The notes beneath the pieces are model-generated. The model saw only the letters and a program-made list of their open reading frames with translations. It was not told the DNA's origin and did not search any database. DNA of 56,599 bases, taken from Planctomycetota bacterium (GTDB lineage: Bacteria; Planctomycetota; Planctomycetia; Planctomycetales; Planctomycetaceae). Positions 10,405-19,192 of this stretch are shown here, piece by piece (positions within the stretch are counted from its first letter, which is position 1; every line of letters begins with the position of its first letter). The DNA is taken from contig JAQBVJ010000037.1 in assembly GCA_027623235.1 (NCBI GenBank), positions 1 through 56,599 of the forward strand. The letters are read 5' to 3'. Position numbers and translations under genes: made by a program.

Positions 10405-10894
10405 AATTCCGTCCCTGGTCAGAATCTCGACACCGGAAGAACTTCCCTGCTGAGACCGGAATCGGTCCCGCTTCCGGGTCCTGTATCAAAGCCGACTTCA
10501 CCAACGTCGCCCGAAACTCAAACCGAGCGCAATCAGAGATGCGTGCTGTCACTCTTCATCTGACAATTACAATCGGAAAATTCATCACGATCGTTTCGAC
10601 CGGAAAAGTTTCACACGGGTGCGAAGACTCAGGACTGAGAGCCTGCGTAGCTTTCCTATTTTGAATGAGTTTGCGGAGCCAGACGGAACAAAATCGTCCC
10701 TCTCCCTGAGGCAGCAAGGACGGCAACACTGATCGCCCGCGGCCCACGCTACGAAACCGACTTCGCATTCCCTAAAATCCCCGCGCCGCCTCTGGCCAGC
10801 AAAGGAATGTGGCGGAAATCGGCCATAACGTGCTTCTCGCACAGGAGTTAGGAGACTCTGAGACGCCGTCCGCAATTCCAGATCACGCAGAATC
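10405..10894. other. Intergenic region between divergent genes
   Basis: About 490 bp between the start of the RTX gene (minus) and the start of purH (plus). It must hold both promoters. I see no convincing open frame, no strong hairpin and no riboswitch-like structure. Confidence 0.5.
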
Positions 10895-12493
10895 ATGAGC
10901 GAGTTTCCTCGACGAGCCCTCGTCAGCGTCAGCGACAAATCCGGCCTCACCGAATTCGCGCAAGGCCTTGTCTCCCTTGGCTTTGAACTCATTTCAACCG
11001 GTGGAACCCGGCGAACACTCGAAGAGGCGGGGATTCCGGTCCAGGACATCTCCAGCTACACGGGCTTCCCGGAAATCATGGACGGCCGGGTCAAGACGCT
11101 GCACCCGAAAGTGCATGGGGCAATCCTCTGCCGGCCCGATCTGGCGTCCGACCTGATCTCGATCCGCGAGCACGGAATCGTCCCGTTCGAGCTGGTCGTG
11201 GTGAACCTGTACCCGTTCGAAGAGACGATCGCGAAGCCGGGCGTGACTGTCGCGGAAGCCATCGAAAATATCGACATCGGCGGGCCGAGCATGGTCCGCT
11301 CGGCGGCAAAGAATCACGCTTACGTCGGCATCGTCAGCTCGCCCTCGCAGTACGAACGCGTTTTGAGCGAACTGAGCGAGGGGAAACTGACTGACGCGTT
11401 CCGCCGCGAACTCACCGCGGCCGCGTTCGAGATGACCGCCCGGTATGACCGCGCGATTTCCGATTACATGGCCGGCCTTGTTGCGAGCGAGTCAAATTCG
11501 GCGGCTGATTCGGAAGAGGCGTCTCCGTTTCCGGCGCGACTCAACCTCCGTTTCGAAAAGCGATCGTCACTCCGCTACGGCGAGAACCCGCATCAGAACG
11601 CAGCGTTTTTCGTCGAGCCGAATTTCGCGCCGTCATCGCTCGCCGCTGCCGAACAGCTCAACGGAAAAGAGCTCTCCTACAACAACCTGCTTGACCTGGA
11701 CGCGGCGTTGTCGATCGTTCGCGAATTCTCCGATCCCGCCGCGGCCGTGCTCAAGCACAACAACCCGTGCGGGTGTGCGATCGGAGCCAGCCTGGCCGAG
11801 GCATTCGACAAAGCATACGCCGGCGATCCGGTCAGCGCGTTCGGCTCGATCATCAGCTTCAACCGGGAACTCGACCTCGCGACGGCCGAGCTGCTCTGCG
11901 AGCCGGGCCGCTTCGTCGAGGCGATCATCTGCCCAGGCTTCTCCGACGAAGCCTTCGAGGCGCTGACCACTCGACCGAAGTGGAAGAAGAACGTTCGACT
12001 TCTGAAGTGTCCTGGCATGACGCAATCCGGCAGCGGCATGCTTGAGTATCGGCGTGTCTCCGGCGGAATTCTGGTTCAGGATCGCGACGATCAGCCGGAC
12101 CCGCAGGATGAATGGAAAATCGTCACCGAACGACAGCCGACCGAACAGGAATCGATCGACCTCCGCTTCGGCTGGCTCGTCTGCAAGCACGTCAAGTCGA
12201 ACGCGATTCTTTACGCGAAGGCCGGCATGGCGGTCGGAGTCGGGGCCGGTCAGATGAGCCGACTGGACTCGGCCGAGATCGCCGCAAAGAAAGCGGGCGA
12301 GAGAAGCAAAGGGGGCATCGTCGCCTCAGATGCATTCTTTCCGTTTCGTGACGGAGTCGACGAAGCTGCGAAAGCCGGCATCACCGCGGTCATCCAGCCC
12401 GGCGGTTCGGTCAAAGATGAAGAAGTCATCGCCGCCTGCAACGAGCACGGCATGGCGATGATCTTTACCGGTCGAAGACACTTCAAACACTGA
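10895..12493 (+). CDS. purH: Bifunctional AICAR formyltransferase / IMP cyclohydrolase
   Basis: A 532-residue enzyme that catalyses the last two steps of IMP synthesis in the cytoplasm. The N-terminal MGS-like cyclohydrolase domain (about residues 1-150) has [11 protein letters not shown] at the start, STGGTRR and [10 protein letters not shown]. The C-terminal formyltransferase domain (about 195-532) has [25 protein letters not shown] and IQPGGSVKD, all conserved in PurH. Length is normal for the family (about 520-530). The start at 10895 puts [13 protein letters not shown] at the expected N-terminus. The gene is single and convergent with the pyrophosphorylase gene 48 bp away. Confidence 0.97.
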   Translation: MSEFPRRALVSVSDKSGLTEFAQGLVSLGFELISTGGTRRTLEEAGIPVQDISSYTGFPEIMDGRVKTLHPKVHGAILCRPDLASDLISIREHGIVPFELVVVNLYPFEETIAKPGVTVAEAIENIDIGGPSMVRSAAKNHAYVGIVSSPSQYERVLSELSEGKLTDAFRRELTAAAFEMTARYDRAISDYMAGLVASESNSAADSEEASPFPARLNLRFEKRSSLRYGENPHQNAAFFVEPNFAPSSLAAAEQLNGKELSYNNLLDLDAALSIVREFSDPAAAVLKHNNPCGCAIGASLAEAFDKAYAGDPVSAFGSIISFNRELDLATAELLCEPGRFVEAIICPGFSDEAFEALTTRPKWKKNVRLLKCPGMTQSGSGMLEYRRVSGGILVQDRDDQPDPQDEWKIVTERQPTEQESIDLRFGWLVCKHVKSNAILYAKAGMAVGVGAGQMSRLDSAEIAAKKAGERSKGGIVASDAFFPFRDGVDEAAKAGITAVIQPGGSVKDEEVIAACNEHGMAMIFTGRRHFKH

Positions 12494-12541
12494 CGGCCAC
12501 TCGGAGTCTGTTCATCGGGAGGGCGAGGGTCCGCGACAGTG

Positions 12542-13999
12542 TCAGGCGTAGTAACTGTTGTTCGAAACGCCTGGCTTTCGGCTCGTCAGTTCCTCGGGCG
12601 AGTTCGCGTACAGCGGGCTGATTTCGACGGGCGTGCCGGGCTCGACGTTGACTCCCGCCTGGGCGAGCCATTCACCGTTCAGACGCGAGATCTGTTCGCG
12701 GACCCACTGGGCCGACTCGGTGCCTTCCGCATTTTTCAGCGGGGCGTAAACCGATTCACGTTCAGCTTCGACGACGAGGGCTCGCTGGGCGAGCGGCATC
12801 AGGTCGAAAATGAATCGCTCAAATTTGACCGCGTTCGGCTCGGTCGGATTGACCGTCGAGCCGGATTCGTCGAAGTACGGGACTTTCTTCTGAGCAAAAT
12901 GGAAGGGCAGCGCGTCGGCCTGGCTGGCCACTCGTTCCAGGAACGACACCGAGAACGCGTGGACGGCGATGTTGCCGGCCCAGACCTTCAGTGAGCCCTC
13001 TTCGTTGCGTGCGGTGGCGAGTTCTTCCGGCAGATCGCTGTACTCGATCATCTGGACTTTGCCGTCGACCGAAACGACGTTGCCAACCTTCTCGCCCGGC
13101 GACTGTTTGCGGATGACCTGCGTCGTCAGTTCCGAGTTCGACAGGATGTGATAGCCGATAAATTCGGGTCGAATGAGCTCGACCAGAGCGTTGTCGATCT
13201 GGCAGTAAAAAAGATGCTCAACGCCGCGCTGCTGCATGTCGGCCAGGCAGCCGTATGTGTCGAGTGCTTCGAGCATTTCCCCATGACCGTTCGGGCTGAA
13301 GAACAGGCCGTTCTTTTCTTTCAGGACGAGTCTGCCGCTGTGCATGTCGACGGCCGGCATTGTGCCCTGACAGAAAACGTGCAGGTCTTCTTCCGACAGA
13401 CCGAAGCGATCGTTGGAAGCAAGAAACTCGACAGTCTCTTCGTGTGTCGCCGGGCTTGTCATCAGGTATAGAGGAATGCGAACGCCGTTCTGGTCCGACG
13501 TCGCGCGAATCTTCTCGATCAGAATCTGAAACAGCGTTGCGTTTGAGACAGGCCCGATCGGGTACATCCCTTTCGGATGCTCGAACCCGAGTCGCGAACC
13601 CTGGCCGCCTGCGACGATGACGACGCCGACAAGTCCCGTTTGCAATGCCGCCTCACCGACAGCCCTTGCCGCTTGCTGAGAAAAGCGAGTCGACTCACCC
13701 GGTTTGACCGACAGTGGTTCTTCGACCTGGCTGATGTCGATCGCCTCGACCGCTTCCGGACTCAGGAACTCCTGATGGAGCTGCCGAATCTGTTCGAAGT
13801 CGACACTCAGGATTTCCGCAGCGAGCGATTCCTGTTCGTTGACCGACAGTTCATGCCAGAACTGAAGCAGATGCTCCTGCCCGAATCCCTTCAGACGATC
13901 GGAAAGATGCGCGTAAACGATCTCGCCAAAGTCGATTCGCCCGGTCCGGTCGACGGTGCGCGTGTCGAGGAAACTCGACAGCCGACTTTGAATTTGCAA
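12542..13999 (-). CDS. UDP-sugar pyrophosphorylase, eukaryote-type UDPGP family (UDP-GlcNAc pyrophosphorylase-like)
   Basis: A 485-residue nucleotidyltransferase of the UDPGP family. The nucleotide-binding loop is present near residues 131-148 ([10 protein letters not shown] followed by HPKGMYPIG). Length and motif spacing match eukaryotic UAP1/AGX enzymes, which make UDP-GlcNAc from UTP and GlcNAc-1-phosphate, rather than bacterial GlmU or GalU. Further family segments are [14 protein letters not shown], the GNGGL-like SPNGHGEML, and the C-terminal KFERFIFD. It likely supplies an activated hexosamine (or hexose) for envelope or exopolysaccharide synthesis. The exact sugar cannot be fixed by eye. 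It is encoded just downstream of the STAS/kinase pair, separated by a strong hairpin. Confidence 0.85.
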   Translation of the reverse strand: MQIQSRLSSFLDTRTVDRTGRIDFGEIVYAHLSDRLKGFGQEHLLQFWHELSVNEQESLAAEILSVDFEQIRQLHQEFLSPEAVEAIDISQVEEPLSVKPGESTRFSQQAARAVGEAALQTGLVGVVIVAGGQGSRLGFEHPKGMYPIGPVSNATLFQILIEKIRATSDQNGVRIPLYLMTSPATHEETVEFLASNDRFGLSEEDLHVFCQGTMPAVDMHSGRLVLKEKNGLFFSPNGHGEMLEALDTYGCLADMQQRGVEHLFYCQIDNALVELIRPEFIGYHILSNSELTTQVIRKQSPGEKVGNVVSVDGKVQMIEYSDLPEELATARNEEGSLKVWAGNIAVHAFSVSFLERVASQADALPFHFAQKKVPYFDESGSTVNPTEPNAVKFERFIFDLMPLAQRALVVEAERESVYAPLKNAEGTESAQWVREQISRLNGEWLAQAGVNVEPGTPVEISPLYANSPEELTSRKPGVSNNSYYA

Positions 14000-14052
14000 C
14001 AGCAGTGACCATGGAAACAGCCCTTACGCAACGTTTTTGAATTGTCGATGAG

Positions 14053-14089
14053 CGAACGATCCCGAGGCGTCTGCGCCTCGGGACGTTCG
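14053..14089. terminator. Strong stem-loop between anti-sigma antagonist and pyrophosphorylase genes
   Basis: A perfect 10-bp stem (14060-14069 with 14074-14083, loop TCTG) is extended by a further 6 bp (14053-14058 with 14084-14089) across one bulged A. No U-tract follows directly, so it may be an attenuating or stabilising hairpin rather than a classical terminator. Confidence 0.5.
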
Positions 14090-14117
14090 GCACTCTGACC
14101 AGTCCTTGCGGTTGGCT

Positions 14118-14459
14118 TTACGCGCTCTGGTAGGCACGCTGAGCTTCGTCACGATCGTTGTAGATGGCGAGCAGCCTGTGCATTCTGATCAGCTCGAAGA
14201 GAGCCCGGACAGAACTGCAGACGCCGCAGACCTTCAGGTCGCCGCCCTGGGCAGCGAGCTGTTTGAGGAACCAGACGATTCCGCCCAGTCCGGCACTGTC
14301 GACGAACTCGACCTTGCTCAGGTCCAGAACGACCTTCGTGCCGTCTTCGATCACCGCTTCGACGTCACCTTTGAAGTCGGCGACCGTGCCCGCATCCAGC
14401 GACTCGTACTGCGCTGTGACGATGACAACGCCTTCCACTTTTTCGATTGTGGTTTCCAT
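14118..14459 (-). CDS. STAS-domain anti-sigma factor antagonist (SpoIIAA/RsbV-like)
   Basis: A 113-residue single STAS domain. The start at 14459 is preceded by AAAGGGGAG, a near-perfect ribosome site, so an open extension upstream is not used. The sequence has the fold's pattern, and the conserved phosphorylation loop is DLSKVEFVDSAGLGGIVWF, with the serine of DSAGLGG the probable site phosphorylated by the partner kinase. It is encoded 5 bp after the RsbW-like kinase and shares the same ribosome-site sequence, which points to translational coupling and a partner-switch module. No cognate sigma factor or PP2C phosphatase is in this window, so the output is unknown. Confidence 0.92.
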   Translation of the reverse strand: METTIEKVEGVVIVTAQYESLDAGTVADFKGDVEAVIEDGTKVVLDLSKVEFVDSAGLGGIVWFLKQLAAQGGDLKVCGVCSSVRALFELIRMHRLLAIYNDRDEAQRAYQSA

Positions 14460-14464
14460 TTCAG

Positions 14465-14923
14465 CTACTCCCCTTTGTTCAAAGACTTGGTCAGAACGAT
14501 TGCCTGCAGTCCGTCGCACGACGGGCTGTAAGAGATGGAATCAACGCACTGCGCGATGATAAACAGGCCCATTCCTCCTTCAGCGGGTTCAATTTCTTCC
14601 GGGACGTCGCGGTCACCGCCTTCAAATGCGATGCCGTCATGAACAATTTCATAAGTCAACAATCCGTCATCGACCGAGACGATGTGAGTCAGCGTCCGGG
14701 CCGGCTCAGACTGACACGCATGCCGAATGACGTTGGTGGCGGTTTCGACGATGGCCAGTTCGAGTTCGTTGAGGAAATCCGGCAAGTCGACGGACCCGTC
14801 CAGCAGAGCCACCGACTCGCGAAGCTGGTGCCGGATCCGGGTGAGCTCGGACAAATCCGCTGCTGTGTGCAGTCGGTACAGCTCGACGCCAGCTCGCAAC
14901 TGAAAGGTTGTGCTGTCAGTCAT
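14465..14923 (-). CDS. RsbW/SpoIIAB-like anti-sigma serine kinase (HATPase)
   Basis: A 152-residue GHKL ATPase. The start at 14923 is set by AAAGGGGAGA just upstream. The N-box is ELAIVETATNVIRHA (about residues 75-89), with E and N in place for Mg-ATP binding. The G1-type region is VHDGIAFEG and the G2-type region is GGMGLFII. Family members phosphorylate a STAS antagonist and bind a sigma factor. The STAS partner follows immediately. A short gap of about 95 bp separates it from the exopolysaccharide gene upstream, so co-transcription with that locus is possible. Confidence 0.9.
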   Translation of the reverse strand: MTDSTTFQLRAGVELYRLHTAADLSELTRIRHQLRESVALLDGSVDLPDFLNELELAIVETATNVIRHACQSEPARTLTHIVSVDDGLLTYEIVHDGIAFEGGDRDVPEEIEPAEGGMGLFIIAQCVDSISYSPSCDGLQAIVLTKSLNKGE

Positions 14924-15017
14924 CTCTGTCTCCCCTTTGCGGCCTCGTTGCAGGCAACGTTTCAGCACGGGACGATTGTGCTGGTGGTGGATTGTGGTTC
15001 CGGAACTGGCTGCGAGT

Positions 15018-16595
15018 TCAAAAAAACAGTCGGCGGAGGTACTTCATAGTGAGATTCCGTTTGTTTCGCCGGCCTGTCTGGACGGCATAATGCGCGTCCG
15101 CGATTTCGCGTTCGAAACCAGGCTCTCTGGTGCCGCAGCGAACGAAGGCTTCGTTGATCAGACCTGCCTGGGACGACAGGTACAACTGCCGCCACTCGAC
15201 CGGCATCGATGAAATTTCTTTCTGAGTCGCCGGCGTGACTCCCGTAAAAGCGAGTTCACCTCGAACGATATGGATCAGGCCGGGCAGCAGTTCGCAGAAG
15301 AGGTGTCGCCAGACGGCTCGCCGCGACATTGTTGAACCTGGCTGGCCTGTTCGACCGCGAAACGAAATCAGCGACAGTGATTCCGCATGGCCCTGCCGTC
15401 GTTGTGAGGTGAGTCGGACGACTTTCCGCCTGGTGACGACGGACCCGCCGATCCGCAGAACGCACCATGTCAAAGCGATGATCGGAGTACACACAACAAG
15501 CAGTACGGACGCGACACATCGAGACAACGAACGGCTCGCGGAATGCAGGACGAGTTTTTCGTTGAGATCACCGATGAGAAACTCATCAGGAACATCCAGA
15601 GCCGCTCCGAGGCGCGTGTTGAACATTCGCCGGCCGCTGACGATCGAGTCGCGCAGTTCCAGTTGCTCGCCAATGCTCGTTTGTGGAAGGACGAGTGAGG
15701 ATTCAACGATGGTGCCTTGGTCGATGACACAGCCCGAACTGATCACGACGTTCGGGCCAATCTGAGCCCCTTCACCAATGTCGACACGCTCACCCAGCAG
15801 GACCGGTCCCGTTAATTTCACGCTGGCCGGCACGGTGGTGTTGCGGCCGATCCAGACCCGGTTTTTCGGATCACCCGGATGTCGAATCAGCTCAGGGAAC
15901 TCACCATTCAGCACGCGTCGTTGCGTTGCGAGCAGTCGCGCTCCCGTGGTCACATCGAGCGAGGCTTCCACCTCGATCGTGCGGCCTCGCGAATGACAGA
16001 CCGTCAGCAGCGACAATTCGAGATCCGTTGAGCTCTTTGTGAACGCCAGCCCGGCGAGTTCGCTTCCGGGTACGACGGCCATACCAGCCCATTCGCAGCC
16101 GACGCCTTGAAGCGTGTACGCGGCCGGCAGTCGGGTCCCGTCTGCTGTGAGCAGTGAAATCGAACCGGGGTAGAACCTCTCTCCCGATACAAACACAACG
16201 GGTGATTCATCGTCGGCAAACATTCTTCGGATGATCTGGCATGCTGAGCCGGCTGGTCCTGGCAGGTGAAACCGGATCGACGTTCCCCAGCGCGAGCCGT
16301 GGCCCAGCAGCGCCTCAATCTTCTCCGGTTGCGTTCCCGGGACGACATCGAACTCGGTGATGCCCTGTCGGATGAGTGACTCGATGACGTGCTGCACGAA
16401 CGGCTTGTCGACGATCGTCGCGAGCGCCGCGGGAAACATCGCCGGGTCAAACGACTCTCGTTCGCCGGTGACGATGACTGCTCGCGTAACACAGATCGCT
16501 GACGCAGAGTCGTCGCTGGAAGCGCTCGTGTGAGACAGCTTCGCTCCATCGAGAATCCGATCCAGCTCGGCAGCCGTATGGGATGAGGTCTGCAT
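15018..16595 (-). CDS. Nucleotidyltransferase-like / left-handed beta-helix / sugar-transferase-like fusion protein
   Basis: A 525-residue protein of unusual build. Residues about 37-200 look like a sugar-1-phosphate nucleotidyltransferase (AVIVTGE, then ALATIVDKPFVQHVIESLIRQGI), but the glycine-rich GGxGTRL loop and its catalytic arginine/lysine are absent. Residues about 248-330 form hexapeptide repeats of a left-handed beta-helix (VWIGRNTTVPASVKLTGPV and following). A hydrophobic segment (about 358-382) precedes a C-terminal region that follows a bacterial sugar transferase: LISFRGRTG in place of KFRSM, and LPGLIHIVRGELAFTGVTP in place of the ELPQ...VGPRP motif. The start overlaps the end of the upstream sugar-transferase reading frame by one base (TGATG). 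It is probably a regulatory or structural partner in polymer assembly; that is inference. Confidence 0.7.
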   Translation of the reverse strand: MQTSSHTAAELDRILDGAKLSHTSASSDDSASAICVTRAVIVTGERESFDPAMFPAALATIVDKPFVQHVIESLIRQGITEFDVVPGTQPEKIEALLGHGSRWGTSIRFHLPGPAGSACQIIRRMFADDESPVVFVSGERFYPGSISLLTADGTRLPAAYTLQGVGCEWAGMAVVPGSELAGLAFTKSSTDLELSLLTVCHSRGRTIEVEASLDVTTGARLLATQRRVLNGEFPELIRHPGDPKNRVWIGRNTTVPASVKLTGPVLLGERVDIGEGAQIGPNVVISSGCVIDQGTIVESSLVLPQTSIGEQLELRDSIVSGRRMFNTRLGAALDVPDEFLIGDLNEKLVLHSASRSLSRCVASVLLVVCTPIIALTWCVLRIGGSVVTRRKVVRLTSQRRQGHAESLSLISFRGRTGQPGSTMSRRAVWRHLFCELLPGLIHIVRGELAFTGVTPATQKEISSMPVEWRQLYLSSQAGLINEAFVRCGTREPGFEREIADAHYAVQTGRRNKRNLTMKYLRRLFF

Positions 16596-16657
16596 CAGTA
16601 GGCCCCCTTTCCGAGCAGCACGGCCGGAACTGTTTGAAACAGCAGTTTGATATCAAA

Positions 16658-17455
16658 CTACAGGCTTTGACTTTCAATGTACTGCACGTCGAGCTGCACC
16701 TGCTCGTCAAACGGAATGTCGCCTCGACCACTGACCTGCCAGATGCATGTCAGGCCAGGAGTCGCATCCAGTCGGCGGCGATCATCGAGCGTGTACTCGG
16801 CGACTTCCATCGGGACGGGCGGGCGAGGGCCAACCAGTGCCATCTCACCTTTAAGCACACACCACAGTTGCGGCAGCTCATCGATGCTCAGTTTGCGAAT
16901 GATCCGGCCGATCCAGGTGATCCGCGGGTCGCGTTTCATTTTGAAGGTGACGCTGCCACCCTCATGGTCGTTCTGCTGAAGAAGCTGCTGCTTGAGCTCC
17001 TCTGCGTTAGTCACCATCGAACGAAACTTCGGAAAGTCGAACTCGCGTCCCCATTTGCCTACGCGTTTCTGCCAGAAGATGGCCGGGCCGTGATCGGTGA
17101 GCCGAATGGCCGCCGCCACGACGGCAAACAACGGCGCCAGCAGGATCAGCGCGACCACTGAAACGGACACGTCAACAGTGCGTTTGATGAATCGCGCCCC
17201 GTTGATCACAACAGTCCACAGCAGCTTTTTGCGGAGGTAGCGCAACTTCGCTCTGAGAAACTGCCGGGCGCCGTCGCTCGTTGCAAATCGTCGGTCGAGA
17301 TCCTCGAGCAGTGCCCGGTTCGTCGGAACGTTGAGGTCCGGCGCTGGTCTCCCGTGTCCGCGCAGAGAGCGTTGCAGATCCCGCACAGCCTCATCCGGCA
17401 TCGTGACCTGATCCGGCATCGTGTCGCGTGGCACTTCGATTGTATTTTCAGACAT
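16658..17455 (-). CDS. Polyprenyl-phosphate sugar phosphotransferase, interrupted by an in-frame TAG near the C-terminus
   Basis: A 265-residue member of the bacterial sugar transferase family (WcaJ/WbaP-type catalytic domain). Such enzymes load the first sugar-1-phosphate onto undecaprenyl phosphate. A membrane segment lies at about 94-118, followed by FPKFRSM (141-147), LSIDELPQLW (189-198), LVGPRPP (207-213) and GLTCIWQVSGR (234-244). The frame stops at 16658-16660 with TAG, exactly where relatives have tryptophan (SLWFDIK). The same frame then continues with FDIKLLFQTVPAVLLGKGAY and a TGA at 16595-16597, which is the normal family C-terminus. This is therefore a TGG-to-TAG change, a sequencing error, or a readthrough site. 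The N-terminal 90 residues are a hydrophilic extension. Confidence 0.85.
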   Translation of the reverse strand: MSENTIEVPRDTMPDQVTMPDEAVRDLQRSLRGHGRPAPDLNVPTNRALLEDLDRRFATSDGARQFLRAKLRYLRKKLLWTVVINGARFIKRTVDVSVSVVALILLAPLFAVVAAAIRLTDHGPAIFWQKRVGKWGREFDFPKFRSMVTNAEELKQQLLQQNDHEGGSVTFKMKRDPRITWIGRIIRKLSIDELPQLWCVLKGEMALVGPRPPVPMEVAEYTLDDRRRLDATPGLTCIWQVSGRGDIPFDEQVQLDVQYIESQSL

Positions 17456-17460
17456 GCCTG

Positions 17461-17490
17461 TCCCTGTGATTTCTCTCCCTGTGATTTCTC
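17461..17490. repeat. 15-bp perfect tandem duplication upstream of the sugar transferase
   Basis: The unit tccctgtgatttctc is present twice, at 17461-17475 and 17476-17490, directly upstream of the start at 17455. Confidence 0.85.
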
Positions 17491-17705
17491 ATGAGCACTG
17501 CCGAGGCTGAGGAAGTCGCCGGAGCGTCAATCCATCTCCGCCAACATAGGTCACGTCAGAAGAAGCTCAGCGAACAGCCGGCCGCGTATCGACATTTGCA
17601 GGCAGCTCCCTTCATCGGGGAGGGAATTCCCTGAGGCGAATCGCTCCGCGGCCGCAGCCTTTCTCCCACTTCGTCAGGAGTTCGATCCAGCAGGGTCGGA
17701 AGTTA

Positions 17706-18290
17706 TTGACTCACCGGATCCTCGACCTACGTTCGAACGAGCCCCGCGGTCCCAACGCACCGCAGACACTCACCCCGACAGTCGGCGATGTCACTCGCAA
17801 ATTCTTCTGGGCGAAATCGCTCTACCAGAAAGAAGCAGAGGAAGATGACTCCTGGCTGGCCGGCACGTGCCTGATCCTGCGGCGCGAAGCGATCGAGCAG
17901 GCGGGCGGGCTATTCGAACACAAACTGTTCATCTACTGGGAAGACGCGGACCTTTCGAGCCGCCTCTTGAAGACCGGCTGGAAACTGCGAGTCGTCAGGA
18001 ACGCCTGCATCCAGCATTACGGCGGAGCCAGCGGCGGCGGGCCGGACGCATCCCGTCGACCGGACCTTCACGCCTGGTACACCTACGGCCGGCACTACTG
18101 GTTCTGCACCCACCGGCCGGTCAGGGAGTACGCGGCGATCTGCCTGATGGACTTCCTCGACGTCTTCCGCACAAGCCTCCGCGCGACAATCCGCAAAAGC
18201 CGGCGCGTCGAGTTCGCCCATGCCAGAACGATGTTGAACATTCTCTGGCTCCGGGCGACCGGCCGCCGCCCGAAAGTTCTCGGCACGTAA
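17706..18290 (+). pseudogene. Family-2 glycosyltransferase, C-terminal remnant
   Basis: A 194-residue open frame that starts with TTG at 17706. It carries only the C-terminal half of a WbbL/rhamnosyltransferase-like GT2 enzyme: WLAGTCLILRREAI, the acceptor-side FIYWEDADLSSRLLKTGW and IQHYGG. The N-terminal nucleotide-sugar-binding half, with its DxD motif, is missing. Reading the same frame upstream gives only about 70 further codons, which do not restore it, and then a stop at 17547-17549. The fragment downstream of the lesion is in frame and well conserved, which suggests recent truncation. It is divergent from the sugar transferase gene. Alternatively it could be expressed as a short protein, but without the donor-binding half it should not be a transferase. 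Confidence 0.7.
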
Positions 18291-18292
18291 CC

Positions 18293-18321
18293 CGCAGGGT
18301 GGGCCGAGCGAAGCGAGCCCC
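18293..18321. repeat. Dispersed palindromic repeat, copy 1
   Basis: The core gggccgagcgaagcgagccc lies directly after the GT2 remnant. A related copy in inverse orientation lies at 20542-20573. Together the two copies bracket the two damaged glycosyltransferase genes. Confidence 0.65.
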
Positions 18322-18347
18322 TCCGCCACTCGATCGATCAATCTGAC

Positions 18348-19120
18348 ATGACAACGACCGCCCTCCAACTCGTATCCGATGGCCCGCCGGAATCTTCGAT
18401 TCCAGGCGGCCAGGAGAGTGGCGCACCACTCCGTGGCGTGACCGCCCCGGCTCTCGACGCGGAGTGTCGAGCCACAATTGGTGCCGTGGCGATCGGTCGA
18501 AACGAAGGCGAGCGTCTTCGCAGGTGCCTTCAGTCGCTTGTCGATCGAGTCGGTCAGGTCGTTTACGTCGACTCCGGATCAACCGACGGTAGCGTTGAGC
18601 TCGCCGAGTCGCTCGGAGTTCACGTCGTCAACCTCGACCTGTCGCGCCCGTTTACCGCCGCGCGGGCCCGTAACGAGGGCATTGCTGCATTGCGTGAAAT
18701 TGCTGCTCGGACGGAATTCGTTCAGGTCATCGACGGCGACTGTGCCGTGATTGACGGTTGGCTCGAAGCCGCCTGGCGGACGATCAACAAAAATGAACGG
18801 ACCGCGATCGTCTGCGGCCGTCGGCGTGAGCGGTTTCCCGACTCGACCATTTACAACCGACTGTGCGACATGGAATGGGACGGCTCGTTCTCGCACTCGC
18901 TGTTCCCACTTACGGAGCGGCGCTCGTGCTCGCTCTGGTCACGTACGGCCGACAGTGGATCAGGATTCGACGAGACCGCGTCGCGCGTGGAGATTCAAAA
19001 TCGAACTCCGGTCGCTACGCAAGTTTTGTCCTCATTGGCAAGTTTGCTCAGCTGACAGGCATCGCTAAGTACTGGACGCGACGCCTGCTTCACCGCCAGT
19101 CAACACTCATTGAATACAAG
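18348..19120 (+). pseudogene. Family-2 glycosyltransferase with internal deletion and frameshift
   Basis: The first frame (ATG at 18348) encodes a normal GT2 N-terminal half: VAIGRNEGERLRRCLQSL, VYVDSGSTDGS, FTAARARNEG and the metal-binding region VIDGDCAVIDGW, up to RLCDMEWDG near 18885. It then runs out of frame (stop at 19055). The family's C-terminal membrane tail (ALAVPTYGAALVLALVTYG, then GKFAQLTGIAKYWTRRLL and STLIEYK) continues in another frame from about 18885 to 19120. The middle of the enzyme, including the acceptor-side acidic motif, is gone. No stop follows IEYK; that frame runs straight into the next glycosyltransferase. The first 44 residues include a repeat-derived stretch. 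Confidence 0.75.
18414..18479. repeat. Palindromic repeat read in frame inside a glycosyltransferase
   Basis: This stretch aligns along its full length with the intergenic element at 46410-46473, sharing the ACTCCGTG core and the GAGTG-CGAGCCACA end. Here it encodes residues about 23-44 of the damaged GT2 protein, just ahead of the catalytic domain. Confidence 0.7.
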
Positions 19121-19145
19121 CAGGGTGCGTCGCGACGCACCCTGC
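19120..19145. repeat. 26-bp perfect palindrome
   Basis: The arm gcagggtgcgtcg (19120-19132) is followed without a loop by its exact reverse complement (19133-19145). It lies just after the last conserved residues of the damaged GT2 gene and before the next glycosyltransferase, so it may have replaced the original stop codon. Confidence 0.85.
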
Positions 19146-19192
19146 GGAGCTCGCCAACCGACGCCAGCTGGCGACGACCAAAGGAAATCAAA

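Noticed and set aside
5693..10453. Several plus-strand open frames rich in Ser and Pro across the RTX gene, and the regular spacing of its repeats as a possible CRISPR array
   Set aside because: The repeats are imperfect, contiguous and keep the GGxGNDxL reading frame on the minus strand. There are no constant repeat/variable spacer units, and the plus-strand frames are antisense by-products.
18863..19192. N-terminal extension of the family-4 glycosyltransferase
   Set aside because: The frame is open only because the GT2 gene lost its stop. The extension reads as a GT2 membrane tail, and a GTG with a good ribosome site at 19193 gives the normal GT4 N-terminus.
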